Translations under genes and position numbers: made by a program | Assembly (NCBI GenBank): GCA_016213135.1 | Contig: JACRBQ010000079.1 | Location: 1-64,000 of the forward strand | Reading direction: 5' to 3' | Origin: Chloroflexota bacterium | GTDB lineage: Bacteria > Chloroflexota > Anaerolineae > Anaerolineales > VGOW01 | Length of the DNA: 64,000 bases | Notes under the pieces: generated by a model | The model's input: only the letters and a program-made list of their open reading frames with translations | Databases searched by the model: none | What the model was told of the DNA's origin: nothing | Part shown: positions 36,043 through 43,676 of the stretch, piece after piece | How the letters are laid out: each line of letters opens with the position of its first letter | Numbering within the stretch: position 1 is the first letter of the stretch

Positions 36043-37026
36043 ATGGCAAAAAAAGGACGAGTGTTTTCCGGGGCGCGACCGACGGGCCGCCAGCATTTGG
36101 GCAATTATCTGGGGGCCATCAAAAACTACGTGGCCCTGCAGGACGATTACGAGTGCGTGTATTGCATTGTGGATTTGCACGCGCTGACCACGATGGACGA
36201 GTTTGAAGACCTGAAGCAGAACACCGCCGAGATGGCGCTGGACTGGCTGGCGGCAGGCATTCGCCCCGATGAGACGATCATGTTTGTGCAGAGCCACGTG
36301 CCGCAGGTGACGGAGTTGCACACCATCCTGTCGATGTTCACGCAGTTGGGCAAGCTCACCGACCTGCCGACGTTCAAGGAAAAGGTGGCCCAGCACCCGC
36401 ACAACGTGAACTACGGGCTGGTGGGCTACCCGGTGCTGATGACCGCCGACATTGCGCTGTACAAAACCGACACCGTGCCGGTGGGCATCGATCAGGCCTC
36501 GCACATCGAATTTGCCCGCGAGATCGTGCGCACGTTCAACCACCGCACCCAATCGAACGTGCTGATCGAGCCGCAGATGAAGAACACCGAATACCCTAAG
36601 GTGCTCGGCACCGACGGCGCGCAGAAGATGGGCAAGAGCCTGAATAACCACATTGAACTGGCGGCCACCCCCGAAGAAACGTTGGCCAGAGTCATGACGA
36701 TGGTGACCGACCCGCAGCGGCAGCGGCGCACCGATCCGGGCCGCCCCGAGGTGTGCAACGTCTTCACCCTGCACAAAACCTTTTCGCCGAACGAACTGCC
36801 GATGATCGACCGCGAGTGCCGCGTGGCCGGCATCGGCTGCGTGGATTGCAAGAAGATTCTGGCGAAGAGCCTGAACGCCGACCTTGCGCCGTTCCGCGCG
36901 CGGCGGGCCGAGATTGCCAAAGACCCGAACCGGGTATGGGACGTGCTGCACGACGGCGCGAAGCGGGCGACGGCAATTGCCGAGAAGACGATGGACGAGG
37001 TAAAGGCGGCGGTGGGATTGCCGTAA
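36043..37026 (+). CDS. trpS: Tryptophanyl-tRNA synthetase
   Basis: A 327-aa class I synthetase that charges tRNA-Trp. The HIGH-like motif is TGRQHLGNYLGA and the KMSKS-like loop is KMGKS (in TDGAQKMGKSLNNHI). Length and layout are standard. The start at 36043 has AAGGG directly upstream. A C-x-x-C pair (GCVDCKK) lies near the C-terminus. dtd follows downstream on the same strand. Confidence 0.96.
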   Translation: MAKKGRVFSGARPTGRQHLGNYLGAIKNYVALQDDYECVYCIVDLHALTTMDEFEDLKQNTAEMALDWLAAGIRPDETIMFVQSHVPQVTELHTILSMFTQLGKLTDLPTFKEKVAQHPHNVNYGLVGYPVLMTADIALYKTDTVPVGIDQASHIEFAREIVRTFNHRTQSNVLIEPQMKNTEYPKVLGTDGAQKMGKSLNNHIELAATPEETLARVMTMVTDPQRQRRTDPGRPEVCNVFTLHKTFSPNELPMIDRECRVAGIGCVDCKKILAKSLNADLAPFRARRAEIAKDPNRVWDVLHDGAKRATAIAEKTMDEVKAAVGLP

Positions 37027-37028
37027 GT

Positions 37029-37108
37029 CCCAAATCCCAAACTTCAAACTTCAAATTTCAAATGCTGACGATGTTAGCCTTTGTAGTTTGAAGTGGGGAG
37101 TTTGATTC
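37029..37108. repeat. AACTTCAA phrase repeat with inverted copy
   Basis: CCCAAATCCCAAACTTCAAACTT-type units are followed by TAGTTTGAAGTGGGGAGTTTG, giving a weak hairpin between trpS and dtd. Confidence 0.65.
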
Positions 37109-37114
37109 TCGTTT

Positions 37115-37552
37115 ATGCGCATACTACTTCAACGAGTCACCCAAGGTTCGGTCACGATAGATGGCAAGCTGGTTTCGGAGATTGGCCCGGGGCTGGTGAT
37201 TCTGGTGGGGGTGGGCAAGGGCGACACCGCCGAGCAGGCCGACTGGCTGGCGGAGAAGGTTGCCAACTTGCGGATTTTTGAGGATGACGCAGGGAAGATG
37301 AACCGCTCGGTGCTGGAGGCGGGCGCGAGCGCGCTGGTGGTGAGCCAGTTCACGCTGTATGCCAACATGGACAAAGGCCGCCGCCCCTCGTTCATTGAAG
37401 CCGCCTTGCCCGAAGAGGCCGAGCCGTTGGTGGATCGATTTGCCAAAAAGCTACAATTCGCCGGTGTGCCGGTGAAGACCGGCATCTTCCGCGCGGTGAT
37501 GCAGGTGGAGATTCACAACGACGGGCCGGTGACTATCATTCTTGAAAGGTAG
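37115..37552 (+). CDS. dtd: D-aminoacyl-tRNA deacylase
   Basis: A 145-aa enzyme that hydrolyses D-amino acids (and Gly from tRNA-Ala) from mischarged tRNA. The N-terminus [17 protein letters not shown], the SQFTLYA motif that forms the pocket with the opposite monomer's NDGPVTI, and the total length are all typical. Its position after trpS suggests a translation-fidelity pair. Confidence 0.96.
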   Translation: MRILLQRVTQGSVTIDGKLVSEIGPGLVILVGVGKGDTAEQADWLAEKVANLRIFEDDAGKMNRSVLEAGASALVVSQFTLYANMDKGRRPSFIEAALPEEAEPLVDRFAKKLQFAGVPVKTGIFRAVMQVEIHNDGPVTIILER

Positions 37553-37560
37553 GAAAGAGT

Positions 37561-37638
37561 TGACAACGGATGTAACGGATGTGAACGGATATAAGCTGGT
37601 ATGAAATCATCCGTTAAAATCCGTTTCATCCGTTGTCA
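37561..37638. repeat. AACGGAT phrase repeat with inverted arms
   Basis: Arms at 37561-37572 and 37627-37638 are exact complements, and 19 of 20 bases match over the longer arms. The right arm encodes the last residues and stop of the PyrD-like gene on the minus strand. It lies between converging genes and may terminate both. Confidence 0.75.
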
Positions 37639-38410
37639 GGGTCTTTGGTTCAACCCAAACAACACTATCTATCTGCACGGCGGTCGCCCCGGCCTCCAAC
37701 ATCGCATCCATATCCGCTCGTGAGTGAACGCCGCCCGCGCCGATGATCGGCAGGGCGGTTTGTGTTTTAAGCTCCCGCACGAGGGCTAGGGCGCGCGGCA
37801 AAAGGGTGGGGCCATACAGCCGCCCGGTCACCCAGTTGCCCTCGCGCCACAGCGTCCCACGCGGCGGGGCGGTGACGGTGAGGGCTTGCGCTCCGGCCTT
37901 TTCGGCCATGCGGGCAAAGGCGGCGGCGCGGGCGTGGGGCAGGCCGGCGATGACGGGCTGGCGGGCGGTTTGGGCGGCGGCGCGCAGCAGCGCCTCGGCA
38001 TTGGTCAGCGGCTCGTCGTCGCGAAAGCCGATTTCGATTCCGGCCACGGAGTCCACCCGCTCCAGCTTTTCCACACAATTGATCAAATCGGATACGGTGT
38101 CGGCGGCGAGGTGAACGATGACCGGGCAGCCCAGCCGCGCCCATTTGCGCTCGTAGTCGCGCAGGGCGGCGGAGAGGCCGGGGTTGGGCAGGCCGGTGTG
38201 CACCAGCACTCCGCCGGGGAAGGGGACGACGCGCGTTCCCCGGGCCGGGGTGCGCGGGCGCAGGGTGAGCGGGTTGGTGACGAATGCCCCGAGGCGCGAA
38301 AAATCCACCAGCGAGGCGTATTCGTCGGCGAAGCCAAACGCGCCGCCCCCGGCGATGAGGGGCGAGGCCAGCGGCAGGCCGGTTTTGTGGGAGGGGGCGA
38401 GGTCAATCAA
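37607..38410 (-). CDS. Dihydroorotate dehydrogenase-like FMN protein, active site altered
   Basis: A 267-aa TIM-barrel protein of the dihydroorotate dehydrogenase fold. The FMN-phosphate motif PIIGAGGVHSRADMDAMLEA and the segment GRLYGPTLLPRALALVREL are recognisable. However, the strand that in class 1 enzymes carries the catalytic NxSCPN reads IEIGFRDDEPLTNAEA, without Ser/Cys base or Asn. It is therefore unlikely to be ordinary PyrD. The start appears to be TTG 38410 next to heptamer repeats and is uncertain. The last eight residues come from the adjoining repeat. It forms a minus-strand cluster with a PIG-L deacetylase and a PyrK-like protein. Confidence 0.7.
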   Translation of the reverse strand: MIDLAPSHKTGLPLASPLIAGGGAFGFADEYASLVDFSRLGAFVTNPLTLRPRTPARGTRVVPFPGGVLVHTGLPNPGLSAALRDYERKWARLGCPVIVHLAADTVSDLINCVEKLERVDSVAGIEIGFRDDEPLTNAEALLRAAAQTARQPVIAGLPHARAAAFARMAEKAGAQALTVTAPPRGTLWREGNWVTGRLYGPTLLPRALALVRELKTQTALPIIGAGGVHSRADMDAMLEAGATAVQIDSVVWVEPKTLTTDETDFNG

Positions 38411-38512
38411 ACGATGAATGATGAAGGCGGAATGACCTGCACCGCACGGCGCGCGGTTGCAGTGCGGGTGAATCGTGAAGGCAAAGGTTCATCGTTCCGC
38501 GTTCAGCGTTTG
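38408..38512. repeat. Composite phrase repeat with the second copy of the 38-bp element
   Basis: GATGAATGATGAAG heptamers, then at 38435-38472 the 38-bp element also found inside the gene at 21832-21869 (35 of 38 identical), then GTTCATCGTTCCGCGTTC units. It fills the gap between the PyrD-like and PIG-L genes and contributes the C-terminus of the latter. Confidence 0.8.
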
Positions 38513-39265
38513 GGTTAGCCCATCGTCCGGCGCGCCAAAGAGGCGGTGGAGGCCTTCGACCGTGAGCAGGGCTTCGCGGACGGTGACGGGGCGGCCCAGT
38601 TCCTGCGAACGGCGGCGCACAAAGAGCGGGTTCTGCGTTTTGTGACACAGGGCGGCGGCTTCCTTTTTGTCTAGCACCGGCGACACGTCCAGCACGAGGT
38701 CGGCGGGGTCGTCGGTGTTGGCGAGGCGCGGGCGCGGGTGCTCGGGGAAGTTGGCGGCGAAGGTGTAGAGGAGGGGTTGGACGTCACCCTCACCCCCGGC
38801 CCCTCTCCCTGAGGGCGAGGAGAGTTTACGCAATGAGGCCACTGCTGCTAATGCCATTTGGTGCAGCAACACATGCGCCGGGTGGCCGTATTCGCCGTTG
38901 GAGCCGTGGGTGAGCACGGCGTCGATTTTGAATTGTTTGATGGCGGTGGCGATCTGCCCGGCCAGCATGACGGGGTTGTGCGCCGGCGCAAACAACTGCT
39001 CGCCGGGGCCAACGGTGGGGTCGGTGTAGCCAAGGAAGGTGAGGCTCTTGCCGCCGAGTTTGCCCACGGCGCATACCATTTCCTGCTCGCGCACCTCGCC
39101 CAGGTGTTCGCGATCGGTAAGGGGCGGTTCGCCGAGGTCGCCGCCTTCGCCACGGGTGAGGCAGGCCACGTGCACTGCCGCGCCACGGTCGGCCAGCAGG
39201 GCCAGCGCGCCGCCGGTGAGAATGGTTTCGTCGTCGGGATGAGCTACGAGGCAAAGGATGTTCAT
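38489..39265 (-). CDS. PIG-L family N-acetylglucosamine deacetylase-like protein
   Basis: A 258-aa zinc deacetylase of the PIG-L/LmbE family. The AHPDDET metal motif is at residues 8-14 and the third ligand in HGSNGEYGHPAHVLLH. Substrates in the family are GlcNAc-containing thiols, lipids or teicoplanin-type compounds; here it is unknown. Between SLRK and VQPLLYTFAA it carries LSSPSGRGAGGEGD, encoded by a repeat (38785-38824) of the well-known CTCTCCCTGAGGG intergenic type, so an element has been absorbed in frame. Its ATG overlaps the stop of the PyrK-like gene (ATGA). Confidence 0.85.
   Translation of the reverse strand: MNILCLVAHPDDETILTGGALALLADRGAAVHVACLTRGEGGDLGEPPLTDREHLGEVREQEMVCAVGKLGGKSLTFLGYTDPTVGPGEQLFAPAHNPVMLAGQIATAIKQFKIDAVLTHGSNGEYGHPAHVLLHQMALAAVASLRKLSSPSGRGAGGEGDVQPLLYTFAANFPEHPRPRLANTDDPADLVLDVSPVLDKKEAAALCHKTQNPLFVRRRSQELGRPVTVREALLTVEGLHRLFGAPDDGLTQTLNAER
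38785..38824. repeat. REP-like element inserted in frame in the PIG-L gene
   Basis: A CCCTCACCCCCGGCCCCTCT...GAGGGCGAGG segment, partly palindromic (CCTC-TCCCTGAGGG-CGAGG), of a type I know as a common intergenic repeat in high-GC bacteria. Here it is translated. Confidence 0.7.
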
Positions 39266-39963
39266 GTTTCCAGATCGGCCAAATTAAAGAACGGCCCCTC
39301 GGTGCAGGCCGGCTTCCAGCCGCGCGCGGTTCGCACGGCGCATGCGCCGCATGCGCCAGTGCCGCAGGGCATGGGCGGAGCGAAGAGGGCGCGGGCAAAG
39401 CCGGCGGCGACGGTGGGCCGCGCCGAGGCGAGGGCCTGGGCAATGGGTCGGTGCAGGCTTTGGGCCGTGTGGATGAAAACGAGATCGGCAGTGGGCGCAA
39501 AGTCGGCAGCCAGTTCGGGCAGGCTGCCCACGCGGATTTCGAGGCGCGGGTCGAGGGCATCGAGGGGGTAGGGCTGGGCCAGCAGCAGAGTCACGCTTCC
39601 ACCGGATTCAATGGCCCGGGCCGCCACCGGCAGCAGCACGGCGGGAGTCTGGTCGGCGATGAGAAGGAGGCGCGAGGCGGCAGGCGGGCCGCCAACGGGC
39701 GATCCGGCCGGGGTCAGCACATCCACATCGGAGCCGGGCGCGATGAAGCGCAGAGCGGGATCGTCTTCGGCCAGATCGGCGGCGAAGCCGTTGGGGGTGA
39801 TGACGGAGGGAAAGAGCGACCGGCGCAAATAGGGGTCGAAGGCGGGCGCCACACGCGCCAGCACGAACTGGCCGGGGGCGAGGGCGGCGACGCATTCAAA
39901 ATGGAGCCGCACCCGTTGGCCGAGCAGTTCGATGCGTTGGCAGTGGGCGATGGTCTGGCGCAT
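39262..39963 (-). CDS. PyrK-like FAD/[2Fe-2S] electron-transfer protein
   Basis: A 233-aa protein with a ferredoxin-reductase-type N-terminus (APGQFVLARVAP; PYLRRSLFPSVI, in the place of the usual R-x-Y/S-S FAD motif), a central nucleotide-binding region (LLLIADQTPAVLLPV), and a C-terminal C-x4-C-x2-C-x11-C [2Fe-2S] motif in PCGTGACGACAVRTARGW and following. This is the layout of PyrK, which passes electrons from FMN of PyrD to NAD. The start at ATG 39963 fits best; longer frames read through repeat DNA. The first gene of a cluster with PIG-L (4-bp overlap) and the PyrD-like protein. Confidence 0.78.
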   Translation of the reverse strand: MRQTIAHCQRIELLGQRVRLHFECVAALAPGQFVLARVAPAFDPYLRRSLFPSVITPNGFAADLAEDDPALRFIAPGSDVDVLTPAGSPVGGPPAASRLLLIADQTPAVLLPVAARAIESGGSVTLLLAQPYPLDALDPRLEIRVGSLPELAADFAPTADLVFIHTAQSLHRPIAQALASARPTVAAGFARALFAPPMPCGTGACGACAVRTARGWKPACTEGPFFNLADLET

Positions 39964-40016
39964 GGCCTGCATCATACAATGCCCAATGCCCAATGTGCAA
40001 TGCGCAGCCGAGGTGC

Positions 40017-40043
40017 TATAATCGGTTGAGAAAAGGAGGGCTT
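40017..40043 (+). promoter_or_regulatory. -10 box and ribosome-binding site of the SPFH gene
   Basis: TATAAT at 40017-40022 and AAAAGGAGGG at about 40031-40040 precede the ATG at 40049. The -35 position holds only TGTGCA. Confidence 0.5.
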
Positions 40044-40048
40044 TCCCC

Positions 40049-41113
40049 ATGAATGTCGCAAGTGTGGTTCAGTTCTTGGCCGCGTTGTCGTGGCTGGTGG
40101 TGGTCGGGTCGGTGGTGTTTGTCGGTATGGCGATTGCGCGCCGGGGCAAGTGGGGCGGGCTGGTGCCGCTGGTGATCGGCGCGGTGGTGCTGGCGGTGGT
40201 GCTGAACGCCGTGGCCGCCGGGATTGTCTTCATTCAGCCGGATGAGCGCGGCGTGGTGATCAGCGCACTGCAACCGCAGGGGTATCGCGCGGACGTACTC
40301 ACGCCCGGTTTGCGTTGGGTGGTGCCGTTCTTCGAGACGGTGCAGTTGTACTCCATCTCGCGGCAGACGTACACCATGTCGGGCGTCTCTGGCGAGGGAG
40401 CGGTGGCCGGCAACGACTCGGTGCGGGCGCGGACGAAGGACGGGCAGGAGGTGTTCATTGACGCCTCGGTGATTTACGCCGTTGATCCGACGCGGGTGGT
40501 CACACTGCACATTCAATGGCAGGGGCGTTTCGAAGATAACGTGGTGCGCCCGCTCTCGCGCGGCATTATCCGCGACGTGGCCTCGCAGTACGGGGTGGAA
40601 GAGATCGTCAGTTCAAAGCGCGTCGAGTTGGAGGCTACGATCACCCAGCAGTTGACCGACAAGTTGGGGGCAAACGATCTGATTCTGGTGGACTATATTC
40701 TGCGCGACATTCACTTCACCGACGAATACGCGGCGGCGGTGGAGCAGAAGCAGATCGCCGAACAGCAGGCGCAACAGGCCTTTTTTGTGGTGGAGCAGAG
40801 AAAGCAAGAGGCCGAGCAGGCGCGGCAGGTGGCACAAGGCACGGCGGACTCGGTGGTGATCGCGGCTAAAGGCTCGGCAGAGGCGCGGTTGATTCAGGCC
40901 CAAGCCGAAGCGACGGCGCTGCGGCAGATCGGTGACGCGTTGAAGGACAACCCTGATCTGCTGCAATACACTTACGTGCAAAAGCTGGCGCCGGATGTGC
41001 AAGTGATGCTCGTTCCGTCGAACAGCCCCTATCTGTTCCAATTGCCGAGCGTGCCGGGCACGACCACTGTCTCGCCGACGCCGACGCCCACACTGCCGAC
41101 AACGCCGCGGTAG
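40049..41113 (+). CDS. SPFH/prohibitin family membrane protein
   Basis: A 354-aa protein with two N-terminal helices (about 12-29 and 37-60), an SPFH (band 7) domain (about 62-230, from IQPDERGVVISALQPQGYR), a coiled coil (about 230-295, EQKQIAEQQAQQAFFVVEQ and onward), and a Pro/Thr-rich C-terminal tail (SPTPTPTLPTTPR). Such proteins build ring-shaped scaffolds at the inner membrane and often control FtsH-type proteases. No NfeD or protease gene is adjacent. Confidence 0.92.
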   Translation: MNVASVVQFLAALSWLVVVGSVVFVGMAIARRGKWGGLVPLVIGAVVLAVVLNAVAAGIVFIQPDERGVVISALQPQGYRADVLTPGLRWVVPFFETVQLYSISRQTYTMSGVSGEGAVAGNDSVRARTKDGQEVFIDASVIYAVDPTRVVTLHIQWQGRFEDNVVRPLSRGIIRDVASQYGVEEIVSSKRVELEATITQQLTDKLGANDLILVDYILRDIHFTDEYAAAVEQKQIAEQQAQQAFFVVEQRKQEAEQARQVAQGTADSVVIAAKGSAEARLIQAQAEATALRQIGDALKDNPDLLQYTYVQKLAPDVQVMLVPSNSPYLFQLPSVPGTTTVSPTPTPTLPTTPR

Positions 41114-41137
41114 CGAGTGCGAACGTGTGGCTTCTAA

Positions 41138-41175
41138 CGTGAAGCGCGAGCATCGGCTTGCGCTTCATGTTTTCG
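41138..41175 (+). terminator. Rho-independent terminator of the SPFH gene
   Basis: A 14-bp stem, 41138-41151 with 41156-41169 (two G-T pairs), closes the tetraloop ATCG and is followed by GTTTTCGTTT, 25 bp after the stop codon. Confidence 0.8.
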
Positions 41176-41315
41176 TTTAACGGCTTACGCCGCCGGGCCA
41201 CAATGGCAAAGCCCTCAGGAACGCTAAATTGGGGTTTACACTTCGCCAATTGAACGGTATGATCGTCCCGTCGTCCGCCGCCGCAGTTTCATTCTCATTC
41301 TCCTGCGAGCCTCCT

Positions 41316-41705
41316 ATGTCGTCCGAGCCGGAAAAAATCACCATCGTCGAAGGCCCCGCCCCGGCGTTTGAATCCACCGTTGAGCCGTGGCTGTATGCGC
41401 TGGCCGAGGGGCCGCACCTCAAGCGCATCGTGCGCTGCCTGTTGCGCACGCTCAACGGCACGGCGCTGCTCGAGCGCTGCACCAACGCCTGGGAAGAGGG
41501 CCGCGAAGTGTTTTTGGATTATCGGGATAACAGCGGTCTGCGCCAGCAAGCCCTCATCGTGGCCGCGCGCTCCGGCGAGTTGGACGAGGGCCAGGTGCTG
41601 CAATTGTGGGTGCGGCTGGACTCGGCGCTGGACACCGAACTGGACGACGACGATTTGGATTTTGCCGACGACGACGAAGACGGGGACGGAGGCCCGCTCG
41701 AATAG
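41316..41705 (+). CDS. Conserved hypothetical acidic protein
   Basis: A 129-aa soluble protein of unknown function. It has a compact alpha/beta part (PAFESTVEPWLYALAEGP to LQLWVRLDSALDTE) and ends in a strongly acidic tail (DDDDLDFADDDEDGDGG). No known domain is recognised. The start is taken at the ATG at 41316, since the upstream part of the frame looks non-coding (41229 would be the alternative). It stands between a terminator and a metallophosphoesterase gene. Confidence 0.6.
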   Translation: MSSEPEKITIVEGPAPAFESTVEPWLYALAEGPHLKRIVRCLLRTLNGTALLERCTNAWEEGREVFLDYRDNSGLRQQALIVAARSGELDEGQVLQLWVRLDSALDTELDDDDLDFADDDEDGDGGPLE

Positions 41706-41789
41706 CAGGATGCTTCGGGCAACCTCGCCAACTCAAGATGCAATGGCAACGGCGCGACTTCCGCGCCGTTTGCTTTTGCGTTAGCCGCC

Positions 41790-42638
41790 ATGCCCACCCT
41801 CACTCTGCTGCACACCAACGACCTGCACGGCCAATTCGACCAAATGACCCGGCTGGGCACGCTCGTTCAACGCCAGCGGGCGCTGGCCGCCGCCGAGGGC
41901 CGCGCCGTGCTGCTGCTCGATGCCGGCGACTCCACCGACGAAGCCGCGTGGGAATGCCGCGTGACCAAAGGCCGCGCCAACTTTGCCATGCTGGAGGCCA
42001 TGGGCTGCGACGCGGCGGTGCTGGGCAACACTGAAACTCAGTGGGATGCCGCCGCGCTGGAAAAGCTGGCGGCCTCCGTTCACTTCCCGGTACTGGCCGC
42101 CAACCTCCTCGCCGCCCATTCCAACCAGCCGCCTGCGCCCGGCGTGCGCGCATATGCGATGCTGACTGTGGCTGGGGTGCAAGTGGCCGTGGCCGGCGTG
42201 ACCGTGGACGACCCCGGACTGCTTCGCCGCGCGGGCTATCGCAGCGAAGCGGGGGCGGTGGCGCTCGGCGGCCTCGTGCCGCACCTGCGCGCCGAGGGCG
42301 CGCAGGTGGTAATTGTGCTTTCACACATGGGGTTGGAACTGGACAAGGGCGCGGCAGCGGCGGCGCCGGGCATCGACGTGATTGTGGGAGGGCACAGCCA
42401 CACTGCGCTGCACCGGCCCCATCGCGAAGGAGGCACGGTGATCGTGCAGGCGGGGCATGGGGGAAACTACCTGGGACGCATTGACCTCGCGGTGAACGTC
42501 GCCGCCCTCCCACCCGTGGTGGCCCACGCCGAACTGATCGCCTGTGACGCCGCCGTGCCGCCCGATCCCACCCTGTCGGGGGTGCTGGAGTTGGTGCGCT
42601 TTGAGGCCGAGGGGGTGAGGAAGAAGGGCGATGGGTGA
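41790..42638 (+). CDS. 5'-nucleotidase-type metallophosphoesterase, catalytic His replaced
   Basis: A 282-aa calcineurin-like metallophosphoesterase resembling the N-terminal domain of UshA/CpdB-type 5'-nucleotidases. Metal motifs are HTNDLHG (8-14), LLDAGD (42-47), LSHMGLELD and GGHSHTALH. The central motif, normally GNHE, reads GNTE (79-82), so the catalytic His is Thr. The C-terminal 5'-nucleotidase substrate domain and a signal peptide are absent, so it is a cytoplasmic single-domain protein. Activity may be reduced or altered. Confidence 0.85.
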   Translation: MPTLTLLHTNDLHGQFDQMTRLGTLVQRQRALAAAEGRAVLLLDAGDSTDEAAWECRVTKGRANFAMLEAMGCDAAVLGNTETQWDAAALEKLAASVHFPVLAANLLAAHSNQPPAPGVRAYAMLTVAGVQVAVAGVTVDDPGLLRRAGYRSEAGAVALGGLVPHLRAEGAQVVIVLSHMGLELDKGAAAAAPGIDVIVGGHSHTALHRPHREGGTVIVQAGHGGNYLGRIDLAVNVAALPPVVAHAELIACDAAVPPDPTLSGVLELVRFEAEGVRKKGDG

Positions 42639-42706
42639 AACGTGATGCGTGAAACGCGAATCCTAAAACGATATCACGCGTCACGTTTCACGGGTTACGT
42701 TTTTTT
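42636..42706 (+). terminator. Hairpin and T-run between converging genes
   Basis: Arms at 42636-42652 and 42674-42690 pair over 17 positions with one G-T pair; the GTGAAAC phrase continues as CACGGGTTACG and then seven T residues from 42700. It ends the metallophosphoesterase gene and overlaps the stop of the MBL hydrolase gene on the other strand. Confidence 0.6.
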
Positions 42707-43596
42707 CGCTTCGCCCAGTAGCGGCTAATCCCATCCACGCACTGCGCCACATCGTTGATTTTTGCGTAATCGTCCCGCGCGGCGGCATCCAGATTGGCGG
42801 CAGCGGCCCGTTCGAAATACCATGCCCCGTATCGCTCGATAATCTGCTCGCGGTTCAGACCCTCCTCGAGTCGTTGTCGCACAAATCCGGCGCACTCGTC
42901 CAGCAGCGGGGCGAAGCGGCGAAAGTGATCGGCCGGGTTGGCGACCCTGCCGAAATGGGTGGGGTAAATGGCTTTGAGGTCGAGCGCGGAAAGCCGGTTC
43001 ACGGTCGCGTGCCATGCTTCCAGATCAAACTCCGGAGGCGGCGTGTGCACGGCGAGCCAGTCGTGTTGTGCCAGCCGGACACCGGCGGCGTCCCCCGTGA
43101 AGGCAATGTCTCCAATCTGAAAACAATGGTGATGGCGGGCGTGGCCCGGCGAGTCGATGGCGCGGATCGTTGCGCCGCCGGTTTCAATCAAATCCCCATC
43201 GCCAATGGCATGAAGCCGCTCCGGCGGAACAGAAAGTATTTCTCCCCATAGCGTATCCAACGCGTCGCCGTAAATGCGAGCGGCGCTGGCGATGAGCTTT
43301 GACGGGTCGAGCAGGTGCGGCGCGCCGACGGTGTGAACGTGCACGGTCGCGCCCTGCCGCGCCCACCAACCCGCCGCCCCGGCGTGGTCGAGGTGGATGT
43401 GAGTCACCAGCACGTCGCGCACATCGGCGGGCTGTACGCCTAGGTCGCGCAGGCCGCGCAACAGATTGGGGATCGTGGAGCCGGGGCCGGTCTCGATGAG
43501 GGCAACACTCGCCAACCCGACGAGGGCGTAGGAGGCAATGAGTTGAGGGGCGCCGAAAAACTGAAGGTCAATTGTGTGTAGCTGGAAGCCGGGCAT
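42688..43596 (-). CDS. MBL-fold metallo-hydrolase
   Basis: A 302-aa metallo-beta-lactamase-fold protein. The H-x-H-x-D-H signature is THIHLDHAG (H66, H68, D70, H71), with the later His in DSPGHARHHH, the Asp in AFTGDAAGVRL and the last His in YPTHFGRV. Substrates include thioesters and lactones; here unknown. The start is set at the ATG at 43596, which has a TATAAA 6 nt upstream. It is divergent from the GntR gene of the mutase operon, sharing its control region, and could be co-regulated, for example as an acyl-CoA thioester hydrolase. Confidence 0.88.
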   Translation of the reverse strand: MPGFQLHTIDLQFFGAPQLIASYALVGLASVALIETGPGSTIPNLLRGLRDLGVQPADVRDVLVTHIHLDHAGAAGWWARQGATVHVHTVGAPHLLDPSKLIASAARIYGDALDTLWGEILSVPPERLHAIGDGDLIETGGATIRAIDSPGHARHHHCFQIGDIAFTGDAAGVRLAQHDWLAVHTPPPEFDLEAWHATVNRLSALDLKAIYPTHFGRVANPADHFRRFAPLLDECAGFVRQRLEEGLNREQIIERYGAWYFERAAAANLDAAARDDYAKINDVAQCVDGISRYWAKRKKRNP

Positions 43597-43602
43597 GAGC
43601 CA

Positions 43603-43608
43603 TTTATA
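43603..43608 (-). promoter_or_regulatory. -10 box of an apparently leaderless MBL transcript
   Basis: On the minus strand TATAAA ends 6 nt before the ATG at 43596, and no Shine-Dalgarno sequence is present. Confidence 0.45.
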
Positions 43609-43617
43609 ACACAAAGT

Positions 43618-43646
43618 TTGACAACGAGAAGCGCTTCGTGTAAAAT
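43618..43646 (+). promoter_or_regulatory. Sigma-70 promoter of the gntR-mutase operon
   Basis: A perfect TTGACA at 43618-43623, a 17-bp spacer, and TAAAAT at 43641-43646. Transcription should start near 43653, about 24 nt before the GntR start. The spacer holds the palindrome GAAGCGCTTC at 43628-43637. Confidence 0.75.
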
Positions 43647-43656
43647 TGTCGACAAT
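43645..43656. promoter_or_regulatory. Probable GntR operator
   Basis: ATTGTCGACAAT is a perfect 12-bp palindrome overlapping the -10 box and start of transcription; TCGACAA is repeated directly just downstream (43656-43662). This is where a FadR-type repressor would block its own operon. Confidence 0.65.
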
Positions 43657-43676
43657 CGACAACTCTAGAATCCCCT

